In this document: positions 45,819 through 56,761 of the stretch, piece by piece | Layout of the letters: every line of letters begins with the position of its first letter | How positions within the stretch are numbered: position 1 is the first letter of the stretch | Assembly: GCA_963580455.1 (NCBI GenBank) | Contig: OY756970.1 | Span: forward strand, 11,718,001 to 11,782,000 | Direction of reading: 5' to 3' | DNA: 64,000 nt | Origin: Euonymus europaeus | Taxonomy: Eukaryota; Streptophyta; Magnoliopsida; Celastrales; Celastraceae | Position numbers and translations under genes: made by a program | Notes under the pieces: model-generated | Told to the model about the DNA's origin: nothing | The model's database searches: none | Seen by the model: only the letters and a program-made list of their open reading frames with translations

Positions 45819-46637
45819 CAGGGGTGGTCCTGGCCTATTTGGGGCCCGGGGCGAAATTTTTTTTGGGGGCCCTCAAGGTGGGGTTTGGGGCAGCGCCCCG
45901 AAAAAAATTTTGGGGGTTCGGGGCAACGCCCCGATTTTTTTTTTTGACACATAGTCGTAACTTTTAAATTAATAATAAAAATTCAAACAAATAAAACAAC
46001 AATAAATTTTTGATGGCTGGAACCCAATTTTGGGAGGTTAGGCCATCACGCATTGAATGTCATTACATTAAAATTAAACTAGTCATTAAAATATTCAGTT
46101 AAAAATATAATTACATGAAATCACATAAATAAAGACGTTGGAGGTTGGAGAGAGAGAGAGACAGAACATAGATTACAGAGATGGGAGATGAGAGAAAGAG
46201 GTGAAAGAGGTGAAGATGTAAATTAGGGTTTTAAAAGTGAAATTGGGCCTTGTAGTAAGTAACTTTGAACTTGAAATTGGAGGCCCAATTTTAAGTATAA
46301 AAAACAGATCTTTGGACTTGAAATTGGGGCCCAATTTTAACTACAAAAAATGGAAAAAATTGGGGCTTGGGATGGACTATGGTTTGAGGGCCCAATTTTA
46401 TGATAAAAAAATAAAGAAAAAACATGGCGCGCCTACTTGGGATTGAACCTCAAACCTCTCGCAGACCAAAGTAAACAACTTACCACTAAGCCACAAGAGA
46501 AACAACATGCCTTTCATTGCAAAGAATAAATTATATACATACATTATACCAATTAATACAAAAAAAAATTTTGGGGCCCCCGGATTTTGGGGGCCCTGGG
46601 CGGCCGCCCCTGTCGCCCCACCCCAGGGCCGCCGCTG
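45819..46637. mobile_element. Non-autonomous hAT element, 819 bp
   Basis: It is flanked by the exact 8-bp direct repeat CAATTATG (45,811-45,818 and 46,638-46,645). Terminal inverted repeats are CAGGGGTGGTCCTGGCC on the left and CAGCGGCGGCCCTGGGG read inward from the right. The 8-bp duplication and CAGGG ends fit the hAT superfamily. No transposase is encoded. G/C-homopolymer blocks lie near both ends, and GGCCCAATTTTA occurs at 46,282, 46,328 and 46,389. A tRNA-like segment is inside. Confidence 0.92.
46430..46500 (-). other. tRNA-like sequence inside the hAT element
   Basis: The minus strand has a perfect RNA polymerase III A box, TGGCTTAGTGG (46,483-46,493). About 43 nt further on is a near-perfect B box, GGTTCAATCCC (46,439-46,449). 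No convincing acceptor stem or anticodon arm could be assigned, so it is a tRNA-derived or captured fragment rather than a working tRNA gene. Confidence 0.5.
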
Positions 46638-47123
46638 CAATTATGTTCAGACATTAAGTTACAGAAACAATTAAAATATGAACAAACCAAATCTAGAAAT
46701 GAACTCGGTTTTTTCTGCAAACAATTCGGTTTCGAAGAAAACTGTTCTAAACAAAAAGATTCTCCTTCTAAGAAATCTTCTAAAAAACCTCATTATTCTA
46801 GAACTAATTATCGATCCCGATTTTATAAAAATTCTTTTACACCGAAATCATCTCATAAAAGGACAGACAATCCCAAACCAAAATCTAATTCCCAACCTGA
46901 CAAACCTAAAATCGCTACCTGTTACAAATGCAATAAACCAGGACACTTTGCCAGATATTGTAATGTTCGTCAAAGAATTAATGAATTAGAACTCGATGAC
47001 AAGATTATTGCAAAATTAGATTCAATCCTTTTAGACACTGATGATGATTCATCTTTATCTTTATCTGACGATTAGAACCATTATGATGATCTTCCTTCTT
47101 CATCTTCTGATCCTGAAATTAAC

Positions 47124-48204
47124 ATGCTTTCTAGGGATCAAGAATTCCTTTTAGAAGTTTTTAACCATATTGATGATTCTACTATAAAGCTAGCTTACTT
47201 AGACAAATTAAAGCAAACTTTATTTCATTCTGATAATAGGATTGCTCCTCCTAAAACAACATATAATTTAAAAGAAATCTTATCAAAACATGATCAAAGA
47301 ATAGAACCTTCTTTTACTCCTGATATTCAACATCTCCAGATAGAGATCTCTGCAATAAAAATCGAACTTAACAGTCTTAGGAATCAGCAAAATAATGACC
47401 GTGTGAGAATAAATCAACTAGTTTCCATTATCGATAAAGGAAAAGGTTTAGTAATGACATCTGAAACACCAAGTGACTCAGAAAAAGACGAACGAATACG
47501 AAAGATAGAAACAGAAGGAATTTTAATTGAAAGTTCTTATAAAAATGATCAACCTTTCCTAGGATTATTATCTCAAGTTATTGGGCAAAAATGGTTTATC
47601 AAAATAACTATTATTATTCGCGACTCGTATTCTTTTGATACCATTAGTAGATTCAGGTGCATATTTAAATTGCCTTCGTTCTGATTTAGTTCCTCATTAT
47701 TATTGAGAAAACACAATTGAAGGCATGAAAACTACAGCCGAAGAACAGCTTAAGATTCTCTACAAAGTATCCAATGCAAAAATAAGCAAATCCAATGCTG
47801 CTTTTACTTTAGATTTTTTGGGTATACAAAATATTACTAAATATGTTATTCTGGGAACACCTTTCCTCGATCTTATCAAACCATTTCATGTAAGTCATGA
47901 TGGTCTTTCTATAGCTTTATCTGGGAAAAATATATTTTTTCCTTTTATCCAACTATCAGCAAAGGCATTAACTTCTTCTATAAATAGATGCTCACTTCAT
48001 CATCTTATTACAACAACCATGAGCACTTCCTCTAGAAGAGGACGAGGGAGAATGTCTCCACCAACAACAAGGTCACAAATTCAGAGACTTTCAAAAGAAT
48101 CTTATGCTTTAGATACAGCACCAATCCTCCCAAAGAAATCATGGGCCGACATTGCTGATGAAGAAGATCAGAAGATAGCTCTTGCCAAAACAAGATCAAA
48201 AGGT
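47124..48204 (+). pseudogene. Pararetroviral protease region running into ORF2 start, frameshifted
   Basis: MLSRDQEFLLEVFNHIDDST opens the segment between zinc finger and protease, with a helical stretch (IEISAIKIELNSLRNQQNN). Protease follows: GLLSQVIGQKWFIKI, then a small deletion shifts the frame just before DSGA (47,650-47,661). A TGA lies near 47,704, and the frame 47,725-48,210 continues with NITKYVILGTPFLDLIKPFH. This frame runs without a stop into MSTSSRRGRGRMSPPT (from 48,020), the ORF2 start of the RT-less units. The gene stops at 48,210 because the sequence joins an inverted intergenic block. Confidence 0.82.
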
Positions 48205-48205
48205 A

Positions 48206-48720
48206 AATAGTGGAACTTGAATAGTGGTCAATGTCTCCCACTTTTGAAATGATGTTCCACTTTTGATAATAAATGTTGCTTTTATGGAAAAGCAATAACC
48301 TTGTCTTCATCTTGTCTTCTTGTCCATAATGTCTTCATGTTTGGACCCGAGAGGGTATAATGGTATTTTTAGCAAATACCCAGCTGTGAACGGATTTGGC
48401 AGTTTCTTTACCGCCTACCGTTTGAGGTGGAATAGCTAAGTCAATTAACGCAGACTTAGTTAGGTACCTTGTAGGATTTTTGAGCTTTTGAGTAAAGCTT
48501 CCAACTTTCAACGGATTTGGTTATTTCTTTACCACCTGCCGTTTGAGGTGGAATAGTCAAGCCATAACTGGACTTGATCAGTTATCTTCGTCAAGAAGAT
48601 CATCGGAGTTGAAACTCCTAGAAGATTTCCTGGAAGATTGTGTAGACTGTCCTTTTAATTCAGATAAGTTTTTTGAAGAAGATGAGAAAGTTCATCCTCT
48701 GATGTGGCTGAAATTAATTT
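48206..48720 (-). promoter_or_regulatory. Pararetroviral intergenic block (truncated)
   Basis: It is homologous to 50,913-51,283, 57,020-57,415 and 61,150-61,419. It contains two hairpins of form CCRCC-N10-GGTGG at 48,411-48,430 and 48,532-48,551. Its outer end is fused at 48,197-48,206 to a plus-strand unit through the shared bases AAAAGGTAA. The TATA/leader part is missing. Confidence 0.8.
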
Positions 48721-49203
48721 TTAACTGATAAAGGATTTCATTCCAAGTAAATGGTGTTCTGATTTTTGAATTTGTTTGGTTTTGGCATCATTTGATGAAA
48801 ACCATTTAAGTACATTATCAGGGTAGGCTCTTGTAGCATCAAACTTGTCCCACCATTTTGTACGATAAATTCGGATTAAATACGATAAGCTGGCAGGGTC
48901 ATTATGAAATTGATATTGCCAATTTGTGATCCATGAGATGGCAAAGATTGAGAAAAAGTATAATAAAGGCGGTATAGCCATGTTCTGTGGTTGGTAACGG
49001 GACCAGAAAATATCGAATCCTTCTCTAACAATGGAAGGTAAAATTTCTTGGAGATGTCCAAAGTGCCACCACCATTCATTAAACCAATTGGGAAAATTAT
49101 AAGTTTGATTAACTTTAAATTGAAAAAACCATGAATGTCTCTGCTCAGAGTTTTGAATTAAAAAAGCTTTGGTCCAAGCTTCGTGATAATCCCAATAAGA
49201 AAA
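48721..49203 (-). pseudogene. ORF2 C-terminal fragment
   Basis: It encodes the Trp-rich part of the ORF2 protein (HSWFFQFKVNQTYNFPNWF, NEWWWHFGHLQEILPSIV, SWITNWQYQFHNDPASL) and is colinear with 51,284 onward. The N-terminal half is replaced by a movement-protein fragment joined at about 49,203. A stop interrupts it near the 3' end. Confidence 0.85.
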
Positions 49204-50024
49204 GTAATTTCTAGTTTTCCATCTTTGGATTGAGTAACTTGTTCTATGTTTGTGTTTTCTACTTTTTTTGGAGGTACAGCCCCTTGTAACTCCCATGTTG
49301 TGGGTAAGGTAATCTCGTCCCACTTAATTGTGCGTGGAAGAGTCATGTTGGATCTGGCAATATCAGTTTGGATTAATAAAGTTTCTCCCTTGGGAGATTT
49401 TCTTAAGGCTTTCGACCCAAAAGCTGAAGACATAGCTTTATAGTGAATCCTGTAGATTAAAGAAATTGGAAGAGACCCAGAAGACATCTTATAATTGTGA
49501 GTTTTGATGTTTAGAGTGAGTGCATCTAAAATATTTTGATCACTTAAAGAAACTGTAAAGTTTGGGTAACAATCAAAATAAATTGGACCACTATAGAGGC
49601 TAGTTTCAACTGTACCTAAGAGTGAATCATTGAATTCTAGCATTCTACAGTCACGTAGACATAAAAGAATTGATGTATCTAAACCTTCACAAGTTAAGGG
49701 TTTAATACCGATCTGGACTAATCCGATATGAAGATAGTTATATTTTTGCTTATGTTTTTCTAACGATTTCTGGGTTAGAAGCTTAATGGTTTCATATGAC
49801 TTAAAGAGTTTAATATCTCTTTCTTCAGTTTTAATCGTATAATCATTACGACTTAGGATATTAAATATGGATTCCTTTTTATATATTTTGTTTATTTCAA
49901 CTCGGCGAATATCCCAATCATCAACCTCCCTAACTAAATCTTCAAGATTAATTTCTTCCTGATTGACGATTCTATCGTCTGATATAGTTGAAGAGGTAGA
50001 AGTTGATCTAAAAAGAGAACTCAT
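49204..50024 (-). pseudogene. Pararetroviral movement protein (30K family), 3' truncated
   Basis: It starts MSSLFRSTSTSSTISDDR at 50,024, about 170 nt after the primer site. The 30K-family core is clear: KYNYLHIGLVQIGIKPLT, GLDTSILLCLRDCRMLEFND, SLYSGPIYFDCYPNFTVSL, and ISLIYRIHYKAMSSAFGSKA. Movement proteins enlarge plasmodesmata to let virus pass between cells. After KDGKLEIT the sequence jumps into ORF2, removing the rest of the polyprotein. The truncated frame runs on into unrelated codons to 49,158. Confidence 0.88.
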
Positions 50025-50190
50025 GTTTGATTAATACCCTCAACTTGATGCTTTACCAAGAATATCGCGTTCGCACTTACTAGGCTGTCCGTCGCCCCTT
50101 ACTGGCCCCCTTTTGTTCTTGGTTTCCACAAAGCATTAGCATGGTATGCAATCAACCATAAGTCCCTTAATATACAACCACTTGCCCCAA

Positions 50191-50202
50191 CCTCTGATAC
50201 CA
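50191..50202 (-). promoter_or_regulatory. Pararetroviral primer binding site
   Basis: The minus strand reads TGGTATCAGAGG, complementary to initiator tRNA-Met, the conserved minus-strand DNA primer site of Caulimoviridae. It lies between the hairpin-bearing leader and the movement-protein start. Confidence 0.9.
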
Positions 50203-50512
50203 TAACGGGAAGGATCAGACAAGCAGGGAAGAAACTGAGCTATTCGATTTAGTTAACGAGTTGAAGCTTGTGATCTTCACAGAGCCTCACTAAACTCAAT
50301 ATATAAATTGGACTCGACAGACCAATCGTCCTGAGTCGTCTTGATTATAACAAAGAAGTGGTGGAGGAAGAACAGAGATCTATAAACATATAATTAAATA
50401 AAGCAAGAACAAAAACAGAAATAAATTTAACAATGCTAAAGCAATTGCAATATCAAGCATTATAAATAAATAAATGAAGAACAATAAAGAACTTCTGGGC
50501 TTTATAACCACA

Positions 50513-50633
50513 GGCGGCAAAGCCGACCGTTTGTGGCGCCGTCGAAGCAAGACATAAATAAAACAATAGGAGAGGCGGTAGAACCAGCCATATAAGATGA
50601 ACAAATTAAACAATAAAGGCGGTTAAACCAGCC
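50513..50633 (-). promoter_or_regulatory. Three bulged hairpins in the pararetroviral leader
   Basis: On the minus strand the copies are 50,618-50,633 (GGCUGG-UUUAA-CCGCC), 50,574-50,589 (GGCUGG-UUCUA-CCGCC) and 50,513-50,528 (GGUCGG-CUUUG-CCGCC). Two begin with AUG (AUGGCUGG), opening MAGLTAFIV and MAGSTASP. They follow the same rule as the gypsy leader array at 31,210-31,564. They lie between the TATA box and primer site, where the pregenomic RNA leader should be. Confidence 0.7.
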
Positions 50634-50848
50634 ATGAATATTATTGAATGCATTCAAAAGATGCAAGTAATTAAACAAGATAAACTTGCAGACTTTTGAA
50701 TGCTTGCTTGTTCCTTACATTGAGAGGAGGGAACTCTATAGTTCCCGTTTTTGATAAGAGGGGAAGGTTTTGAGAGAGGAGAAGTTCAGAGAACTAAGCC
50801 AAGAGTTGGAAGAGAAGATAATGAGAATGGATCCTCAACTAAGGCATA

Positions 50849-50879
50849 GGTGGTCTCTTTTATAGATGAAGAGACTACC
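50849..50879 (-). promoter_or_regulatory. Pregenomic RNA promoter: TATA box inside an inverted repeat
   Basis: The minus strand has CATCTATAAAAGAG. The TATA core lies between arms 50,849-50,859 (GGTGGTCTCTT) and 50,869-50,879 (AAGAGACTACC), 10 of 11 bases complementary. The same arrangement occurs at 56,964-56,993. Confidence 0.75.
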
Positions 50880-51283
50880 TTTACAATCATTAAAATAAAT
50901 ATTAAAAGATAAATAGTTGAACTTGAATAGTGGTCAATGTCTCCCACATTTGAAATGATGTTCCACTTTTGATAATAAATGTTGCTTTTATGGAAAAGCA
51001 ATAACCTTGTCTTCACCTTGTCTTCTTGCCCATAATGTCTTCATGTTTGGACCCGAGAGGGTATAATGGTATTTTTAGCAAATACCCAGCTGTGAACGGA
51101 TTTGGCAGTTTCTTTACCACCTACCGTTTGAGGTGGAATAACTAAGTCAATTAACGCAGACTTAGTTAGGTACCTTGTAGGATTTTTGAGCTTTTGAGTA
51201 AAGCTTCCAACTTTCAACAGCTTTGGTTATTTCTTTACCACTTACCGTTTGAGGTGGAATAGTCAAGCCATAACTGGACTTGA
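50880..51283 (-). promoter_or_regulatory. Pararetroviral intergenic region upstream of the promoter
   Basis: Non-coding sequence between the ORF2 stop (51,284) and the TATA box. It carries the two CCACC-N10-GGTGG hairpins at 51,117-51,136 and 51,238-51,257, about 120 nt apart, each followed by GGAATA. Enhancer or 3'-end functions are likely but unproven. Confidence 0.75.
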
Positions 51284-52644
51284 TCAGTTATCTTCGTCAA
51301 GAAGATCATCGGAGTTGAAACTCCTAGATGATTTCCTGGAAGATTGTGTAGACTGTCCTTTTAATTCAGATAAGGTTTTTTGAAGAAGATGAGCAAGTTC
51401 ATCCTCTGATGTGGCTGAAATTAATTTTGAACTAATAAAGGATTTCATTCCAAGTAAATGGTGTTCTGATTTTTGAATTTGTTTGGTTTTAGCATCATTA
51501 GATGAAAACCATTTAAGTACATTATCAGGGTAGGCTCTTGTAGCATCAAACTTGTCCCACCATTTTGTACGATAAATTCGGACTAAATATGATAAGCTGG
51601 CAGGGTCATTATGAAATTGATATTGCCAATTTGTGATCCATGAGATGGCAAAGATTGAGAAAAAGTATAATAAAGGTGGTATAGCCATGTTCTGTGGTTG
51701 GTAACGGGACCGGAAAATATCGAATCCTTCTCTAACAATGGAAGGTAAAATTTCTTGGAGAGGTCCAAAGTGCCACCACCATTCATTAAACCAATTGGGA
51801 AAATTATAAGTTTGATTAACTTTAAATTGAAAAAACCATGAATGTCTCTGGTCAGAGTTTTGAATTAAAAAAGCTCTGGTCCAAGCTTTCTGATAATCCC
51901 AATAAGAAAACCCTGCAGGATTGTAGTTAACTGAAAATTGTTTTAGAGAATGTAACTCTTGTCCCCACATTGCTGGGGTTAAAATTTTTAAAATCATAAC
52001 AGTGCAATGTGTAAGAACTGAATCTTGGTTATGATACTTCTTCATGGAAATTGAATCAGTATCAATTAATATAAATTCATAAAATTTTTGGTTTTTATTT
52101 AAATCTTGAGGCATGAAATGCCAATCTGGAGGAAAGACCTTAGAGGCCACAGTCTTTGGATCTTTTCTCTGAAATTAAGTTTCCATAATAACAACCTTTT
52201 GATAGATTTGTTTATCAAAGTATTTGGATACATAAGTAAAAGGTTGTGTTTGATTTTGTGATAAGGCCAAACTGGCAGCAGTTTTTAAAACAGGTTCAGA
52301 AATAATTAAAGCTGAACTAATGGCTGGTTTTTGTGCCTCGATTGCAAAGCAACCTCAGGTGTCTTTTTTAAAGATGAAACCCATTCTAATAGGGGGGGAT
52401 TGTTTAAAATCTCTTGAGGAATTGGGGTTTGGGGTTGAGGATCAGAAATTACCTCTTTCCCTTTTGATCTTGTTTTGGCAAGAGCTAACTTCTGGTCTTC
52501 TTCATCAGCAATGTCGGCCAGTGATTTCTTTGGGAGAATTGGTGCTGTATCTAAAGCATAAGATTCTTTTGAAAGCCTCTGCATTTGAGACCTTTTTGTT
52601 GGTGGAGACATTCTTCCTCGTCCTCGTCGAGAGGAGGTGCTCAT
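51284..52644 (-). pseudogene. ORF2 of the RT-less pararetrovirus component, unknown function
   Basis: It begins MSTSSRRGRGRMSPPT (52,644), a basic Arg/Gly start, then SYALDTAPILPKKS and ADIADEEDQKLALAKTRSK. The C-terminal ~290 residues are Trp/Phe-rich (PPDWHFMPQDLNKNQKFYEF, MWGQELHSLKQFSVNY, NWFNEWWWHFGPLQEILPS). They end in a Ser-rich acidic tail (SSRSFNSDDLLDEDN). A one-base loss near 52,340 and a TAA near 52,176 break it. It occupies the place where RT would follow protease. I do not recognise a catalytic domain; nucleic-acid binding or a virion/inclusion role is possible. Confidence 0.75.
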
Positions 52645-53589
52645 GTTTGCTGTGATAAGATGATGAAGTGAGTATGTATTTATAGAGGAAGTTAGTCCCT
52701 TTTGCATATTTTTGGATAAGGGGAAAAAATATATTTTCCCCAGAGAAAGCTGTATGAAGGCCATCATGGCTGACATGAAATGGTTTGATAAGATCGAGGA
52801 AAGGTGTCCCTAAGATAACATATTTGGTAATATTTTGTATAGCCAAAAAATCTAAAGTAAAAGAAACATTAGATTTGCTGATTTTAGCATTGGATACTTT
52901 GTAGAGAATCTTAAGTTGTTCTCCTGCTGCAGTTTTCATTCCTTCAATTGTGTTTTCCCAATAATGATAAGGAACTAAATCAGAACGAAGACAATTTAAA
53001 TCTGCACCAGAATCTACTAAAGCAATAGTGTCAAAAGAATAAGAGTCTCGAATAATAATTGTAATTTTGATAAACCATTTTTGACCAATAACTTGAGATA
53101 ATAAACCTAGGAAAGGTTGATCATTTTTATAAGAACTTTCAACTAAGATTCCTTCTGTTTTGATTTTATTTATTCGTTCATCTTCGTCGGAGTCACTAGG
53201 TGGTCCTGACGTCATTAATCCTTTTCCTTTGTCAATGATGGAAACCAGTTGATTTATTTTCCATCGATCATTCCTTTGTTGGTCTTTAATTTTGTTAAGT
53301 TCTGTTTTTATCACAGAGATTTCTATCAAGAGATGTTGGATATCAGGAGTAGGAGGAGGTTCTACTCTTTGATCATGTTTAGATAAGATTTCTTTTAAAT
53401 TATAGGTTGCTTTTGTAGGAGCAATCTTATTATCAGAATAGAATAAATTTTGTTTTAATTTATCTAAGTAAGCTAATTTTACTGTGGTATCATCAATGTG
53501 GTTAACCACTTCTAAGAGGAATTCTTGATCCCTAGAAAGCATGTTTATTTCAGGATCAGAAGATGAAGAAGAAAGATCATCATAATGAT
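52505..53589 (-). pseudogene. Pararetroviral pre-protease and protease region
   Basis: It runs from MLSRDQEFLLEVVNHIDDTT (53,542) through a Lys-rich helical segment to the retropepsin-like protease with intact DSGADLNCLRSDLVP (53,000-53,014) and NITKYVILGTPFLDLIKPFH. The frame then runs past the protease into an out-of-frame reading of the ORF2 start region; a one-base insertion relative to the units at 48,020 and 62,781 separates the two frames. No RT follows. Confidence 0.82.
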
Positions 53590-55771
53590 TATCAGAAGAA
53601 GATGAATCATCATCAGTGTCTAAAAGGATTGAATCTAATTTTGCAATAATCTTATCATCTAATTCTAACTCATTAATCCTTTGACGAACGTTACAATACC
53701 TGGCAAAGTGTCCTGGTTTATTGCATTTGTAGCAAATAGGATTTTTTGGTTTTTTTGTATTGTCAGGTTGGGAATTAGATTTTGTCTTTATTTCTTCTTT
53801 CTTCCTATGGGATGATTTTGGTGTAAAAGAATTTTTATAAAATCGGGAGCGATAATTGTATTTAGAATAATAAGGCTTTTTGAAATAACAAGGTTTCCTA
53901 GGAGGGGCATCTTTTTGTTTGGAACAATTTTCTTCAAAACCAAATTGTTTACAGAAAGAACCTAATTCATTTACGGATTTGGTTTGTTCATATTTTAATT
54001 GTTTCTACAACTTAATGTCAGAACATAATTGTAAATCGACCTTCTGAATGTGATTTACCAAATCACCATAGGTTAACTGATCATAAGGAATTTGGTTGTT
54101 GTGTAAAGACTTAATTTTTTCTCGTACTTTGTCACCTAATAAGATTGGAAGACCTGCTAAGAATTTCTCTTTCCAGAAAGGTTGGTTGTTGTCAGGCCTC
54201 ATCATGACTCTTGTCAAGAAGGTATCTTTGTATTGGCGAAAATCATGACGTTTTCGGCATCTTAAATTAGCTAAGAGTTCAGAAGACCTATCTCTAATAC
54301 TAGATGGATCTCCTAAGAAATGTTTGGATATTGAAAAGATAGGTGTCGCAACAGCATCCTGGATGTCGACACCTAATTCTGTTTTGATAATTGTACCATC
54401 AGAAGCAGGTTTAACAGCATTAAGAATTTCACTTTGTTGAGCAGATGTGAGATGGTAATCCCACCATCATTTTAGCTGTCCTGTGAAACCAGCAATAATT
54501 AAGTTTGCAATAGCTTGGTCAGTTGTATCCGTTTTTGTTTTGTAAGCATTGCTATCCATTGTCATTTGTTGTAATAAATTAAGGATATTATAATCTGACA
54601 TACCATCTATATTCCATTCATAAATGGTATCGGCATTATATTTCATTTGGTTGGTTTATTTTTCTTCTAACAGAATATCTGGTGGAGTGGTTTTAGAATA
54701 ATAAAAATTTTGAGAAGCCTGCCATGTCATTTTGTTGACTTCAAAATCAGAATTAGTTGGGGTATCTCTAGTTTTATCAAGATTATTGACAGCTGGAGTT
54801 GTAGATGTTGTAGGAGGAGTTTCAGGAATTTGTAAGGAAGGGAATTGCGTGAGGGTGGTAGTAAGTTCTTGTAATTTTTTCTCCTTAATTTCTGGTAATT
54901 TTCTTTCAATGGCAGACATAAAATCAGTATCCTGTGGGGCTAGTGTTTTGGCTAATTTGGGGGGTATCTCATAAGGTTTAAACATTGGTTTGTCTGAATT
55001 TTTTGTAATGGTTGGCCTTTGAACATAATCTTCAATCCTAGTTAACTGTTGACCAATTGTGGACAGATTATGGTTTGTAAAATTATTTTTATCTACAATG
55101 CCTTTGAACTCCTCGGCCTTGGCAACTTTAAACGGTGTAGCAATAACAGAAGAATTCTTATATTCTAACTTAAGTTGTGTTAAAGGTGGATGTTCAGATT
55201 CAATCACTGTTTTTTGAGTATTGTCGTACCAGGTCTGAACCCTAGTTGCAACATTGATAGAGGAATCTAAAGATCTGGAAGATTTTGAAACTTTTGAGGC
55301 ATTTGGAATAAAACGATAAGTAGCCCAATCAATATGGGGGTCATCTATGTCTAACTCAAAGAATGACATTTGTTGTTGTAGTACTTCGAGAAAATCATAA
55401 TATGTCTTTTGAATAGATTGCCTTTTTTCACCTGTATAATGACTGAGGAACCAATCTCTCTTGGCTTTATTTTGAGGAGAATAAAAATCTTTTTGTAATG
55501 AGTGTTTATCGATAACAAAATCATCACGGATAAGAACATTTAACTCTGGGTCATTATTATCAACCATTTGAGAATAAGTTGGTGACATTGAAGGGGAATC
55601 TTTTGGCTCTTGGGTGGAACTGGTTTGGGATTCTGGCTGTTGAACATTGCAAAATGGTATTGGCATTAAACAAGAATGATTAACTCCACTTAAATTAGGG
55701 TGATAAAAGATTGGACCACTACAGAGGCTAGTTTCAACGGTGCCTAAGAGTGAATCATTGAATTCTAACAT
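53590..55771 (-). pseudogene. Pararetroviral polyprotein: linker, capsid core and zinc finger, three stops
   Basis: From 55,771 the frame reads the end of a movement-protein fragment. After a deletion it continues with a region between MP and capsid (SPTYSQMVDNNDPELNVLIR, RDWFLSHYTGEKRQSIQK) and MFKPYEIPPKLAKTLAPQD. In-frame stops occur near 54,656, at 54,478 (QLK-stop-WWDYH) and near 54,006. The capsid core (DDFRQYKDTF-type HDFRQYKDTFLTRVMMRPDN) and basic linker lead to the CCHC finger CYKCNKPGHFARYC (53,693-53,734). An acidic Ser-rich stretch follows. Confidence 0.85.
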
Positions 55772-56152
55772 TCTACAGTTATGTAGACATAAAAGAATTG
55801 ATGTATCTAAACCTTCACGAGTTAAGGGTTTAATACCGATTTGAACTTATCCTATATGAAGATAATTGTATTTTTGCTTATGTTTTTCTAACGATTTCTG
55901 GGTTAGAAGCTTAATGGTTTCATACGACTTAAACAGTTTAATATCTCTTTCTTCAGTTTTAATCGTATAATCATTACGACTTAGGATATTAAATCTGGAT
56001 TCCTTTTTATATATTTTGTTTATTTCAACACGGGGAATATCCCAATCATCAACATCCCTAACTAAATCTTCAAGATTAATTTCTTCTTGATTGACGACTC
56101 TATCGTCTGATATAGTTGAAGAGGTAGAAGTTGATCTAAAAAGAGAACTCAT
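55772..56152 (-). pseudogene. Movement-protein N-terminal fragment
   Basis: It is the same start as at 50,024 (MSSLFRSTSTSSTISDDR) and reads to KYNYLHIG, where a TAA at about 55,848 stops it. The frame then resumes to SLCSGPI, where the rest of the movement protein is deleted. Confidence 0.85.
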
Positions 56153-56318
56153 GTTTGATTAATACCCTCAACTTGATGCTTTACCAAGAATATCGCGCTG
56201 ACACTTACTGGGCTGTCCGTCGCCCCATACTGGCCCCCTTTTGTTCGTGGTTTCCACAAAGCATTAGCATGGTATGCAATCAACCATAAGTCCCTTAATA
56301 TACAACCACTTGCCCCAA

Positions 56319-56330
56319 CCTCTGATACCA
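56319..56330 (-). promoter_or_regulatory. Pararetroviral primer binding site
   Basis: TGGTATCAGAGG on the minus strand, at the same position relative to the movement-protein start as the copy at 50,191-50,202. Confidence 0.9.
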
Positions 56331-56640
56331 TAACGGGAAGGATCAGACAAGCAGGGAAGAAACTAAGCTATTCGATTTAGTTAACGAGTTGAAGCTTGTG
56401 ATCTTCACAGAGCCTCACTAAACTCAATATATAAATTGGACTCGACAGACCAATCGTCCTGAGTCGTCTTGATTATGACAAAGAAGTGGTGGAGGAAGAA
56501 CAGAGATCTATAAACATATAATTAAATAAAGCAAGAACAAGAACAAGAATAAATTTAACAATGCCAAAGCAATTGCAATATCAAGCATTATAAATAAATA
56601 AATGAAGAACAATAAAGAACTTATGGGCTTTCTAACCACA

Positions 56641-56761
56641 GGCGGCAGAGCCGGCCGTTTGTGGCACCGTCGAAGCAAGACATAAATAAAACAATAAGAG
56701 ATTCGATAGAACCAGCCATATAAGATGAACAATTTAAACAATAAAGGCGGTTAAACCAGCC
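56641..56761 (-). promoter_or_regulatory. Leader hairpins, second copy
   Basis: The copies are 56,746-56,761 (GGCUGG-UUUAA-CCGCC) and 56,641-56,656 (GGCCGG-CUCUG-CCGCC). Compared with 50,513-50,528, U in the third stem position is now C, turning a U-G pair into C-G. The middle copy (about 56,701-56,717) is decayed on one side. Confidence 0.7.

Larger units (their letters stand above)
44857..47075 (+). pseudogene. Pararetroviral capsid region and zinc finger, split by hAT element
   Basis: The first part (44,857-45,818) has MFKPYEIPPKLAKILAPQD, TWQAPQKLYYSKTTPPD, a Trp-rich capsid core with QLKGWWDYHLTSPQQ, and FRQYKDTFLTRVMMRPDN. The hAT element interrupts after GLQLC. The second part (46,646-47,075) carries a basic linker (KSSKKPHYSRTNYRSRFYKN) and the CCHC finger CYKCNKPGHFARYC typical of caulimovirid coat proteins. 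It ends with a TAG after SLSLSDD in an acidic stretch. The capsid protein packages pregenomic RNA. This copy is broken by the insertion, and its N-terminal polyprotein is missing. Confidence 0.85.

Noticed and set aside
46430..46500. Working tRNA gene
   Set aside because: A and B boxes are present, but no acceptor stem or anticodon arm could be paired convincingly.
49158..49203. Last residues of the movement-protein frame
   Set aside because: They come from ORF2 sequence in another frame after a deletion junction.
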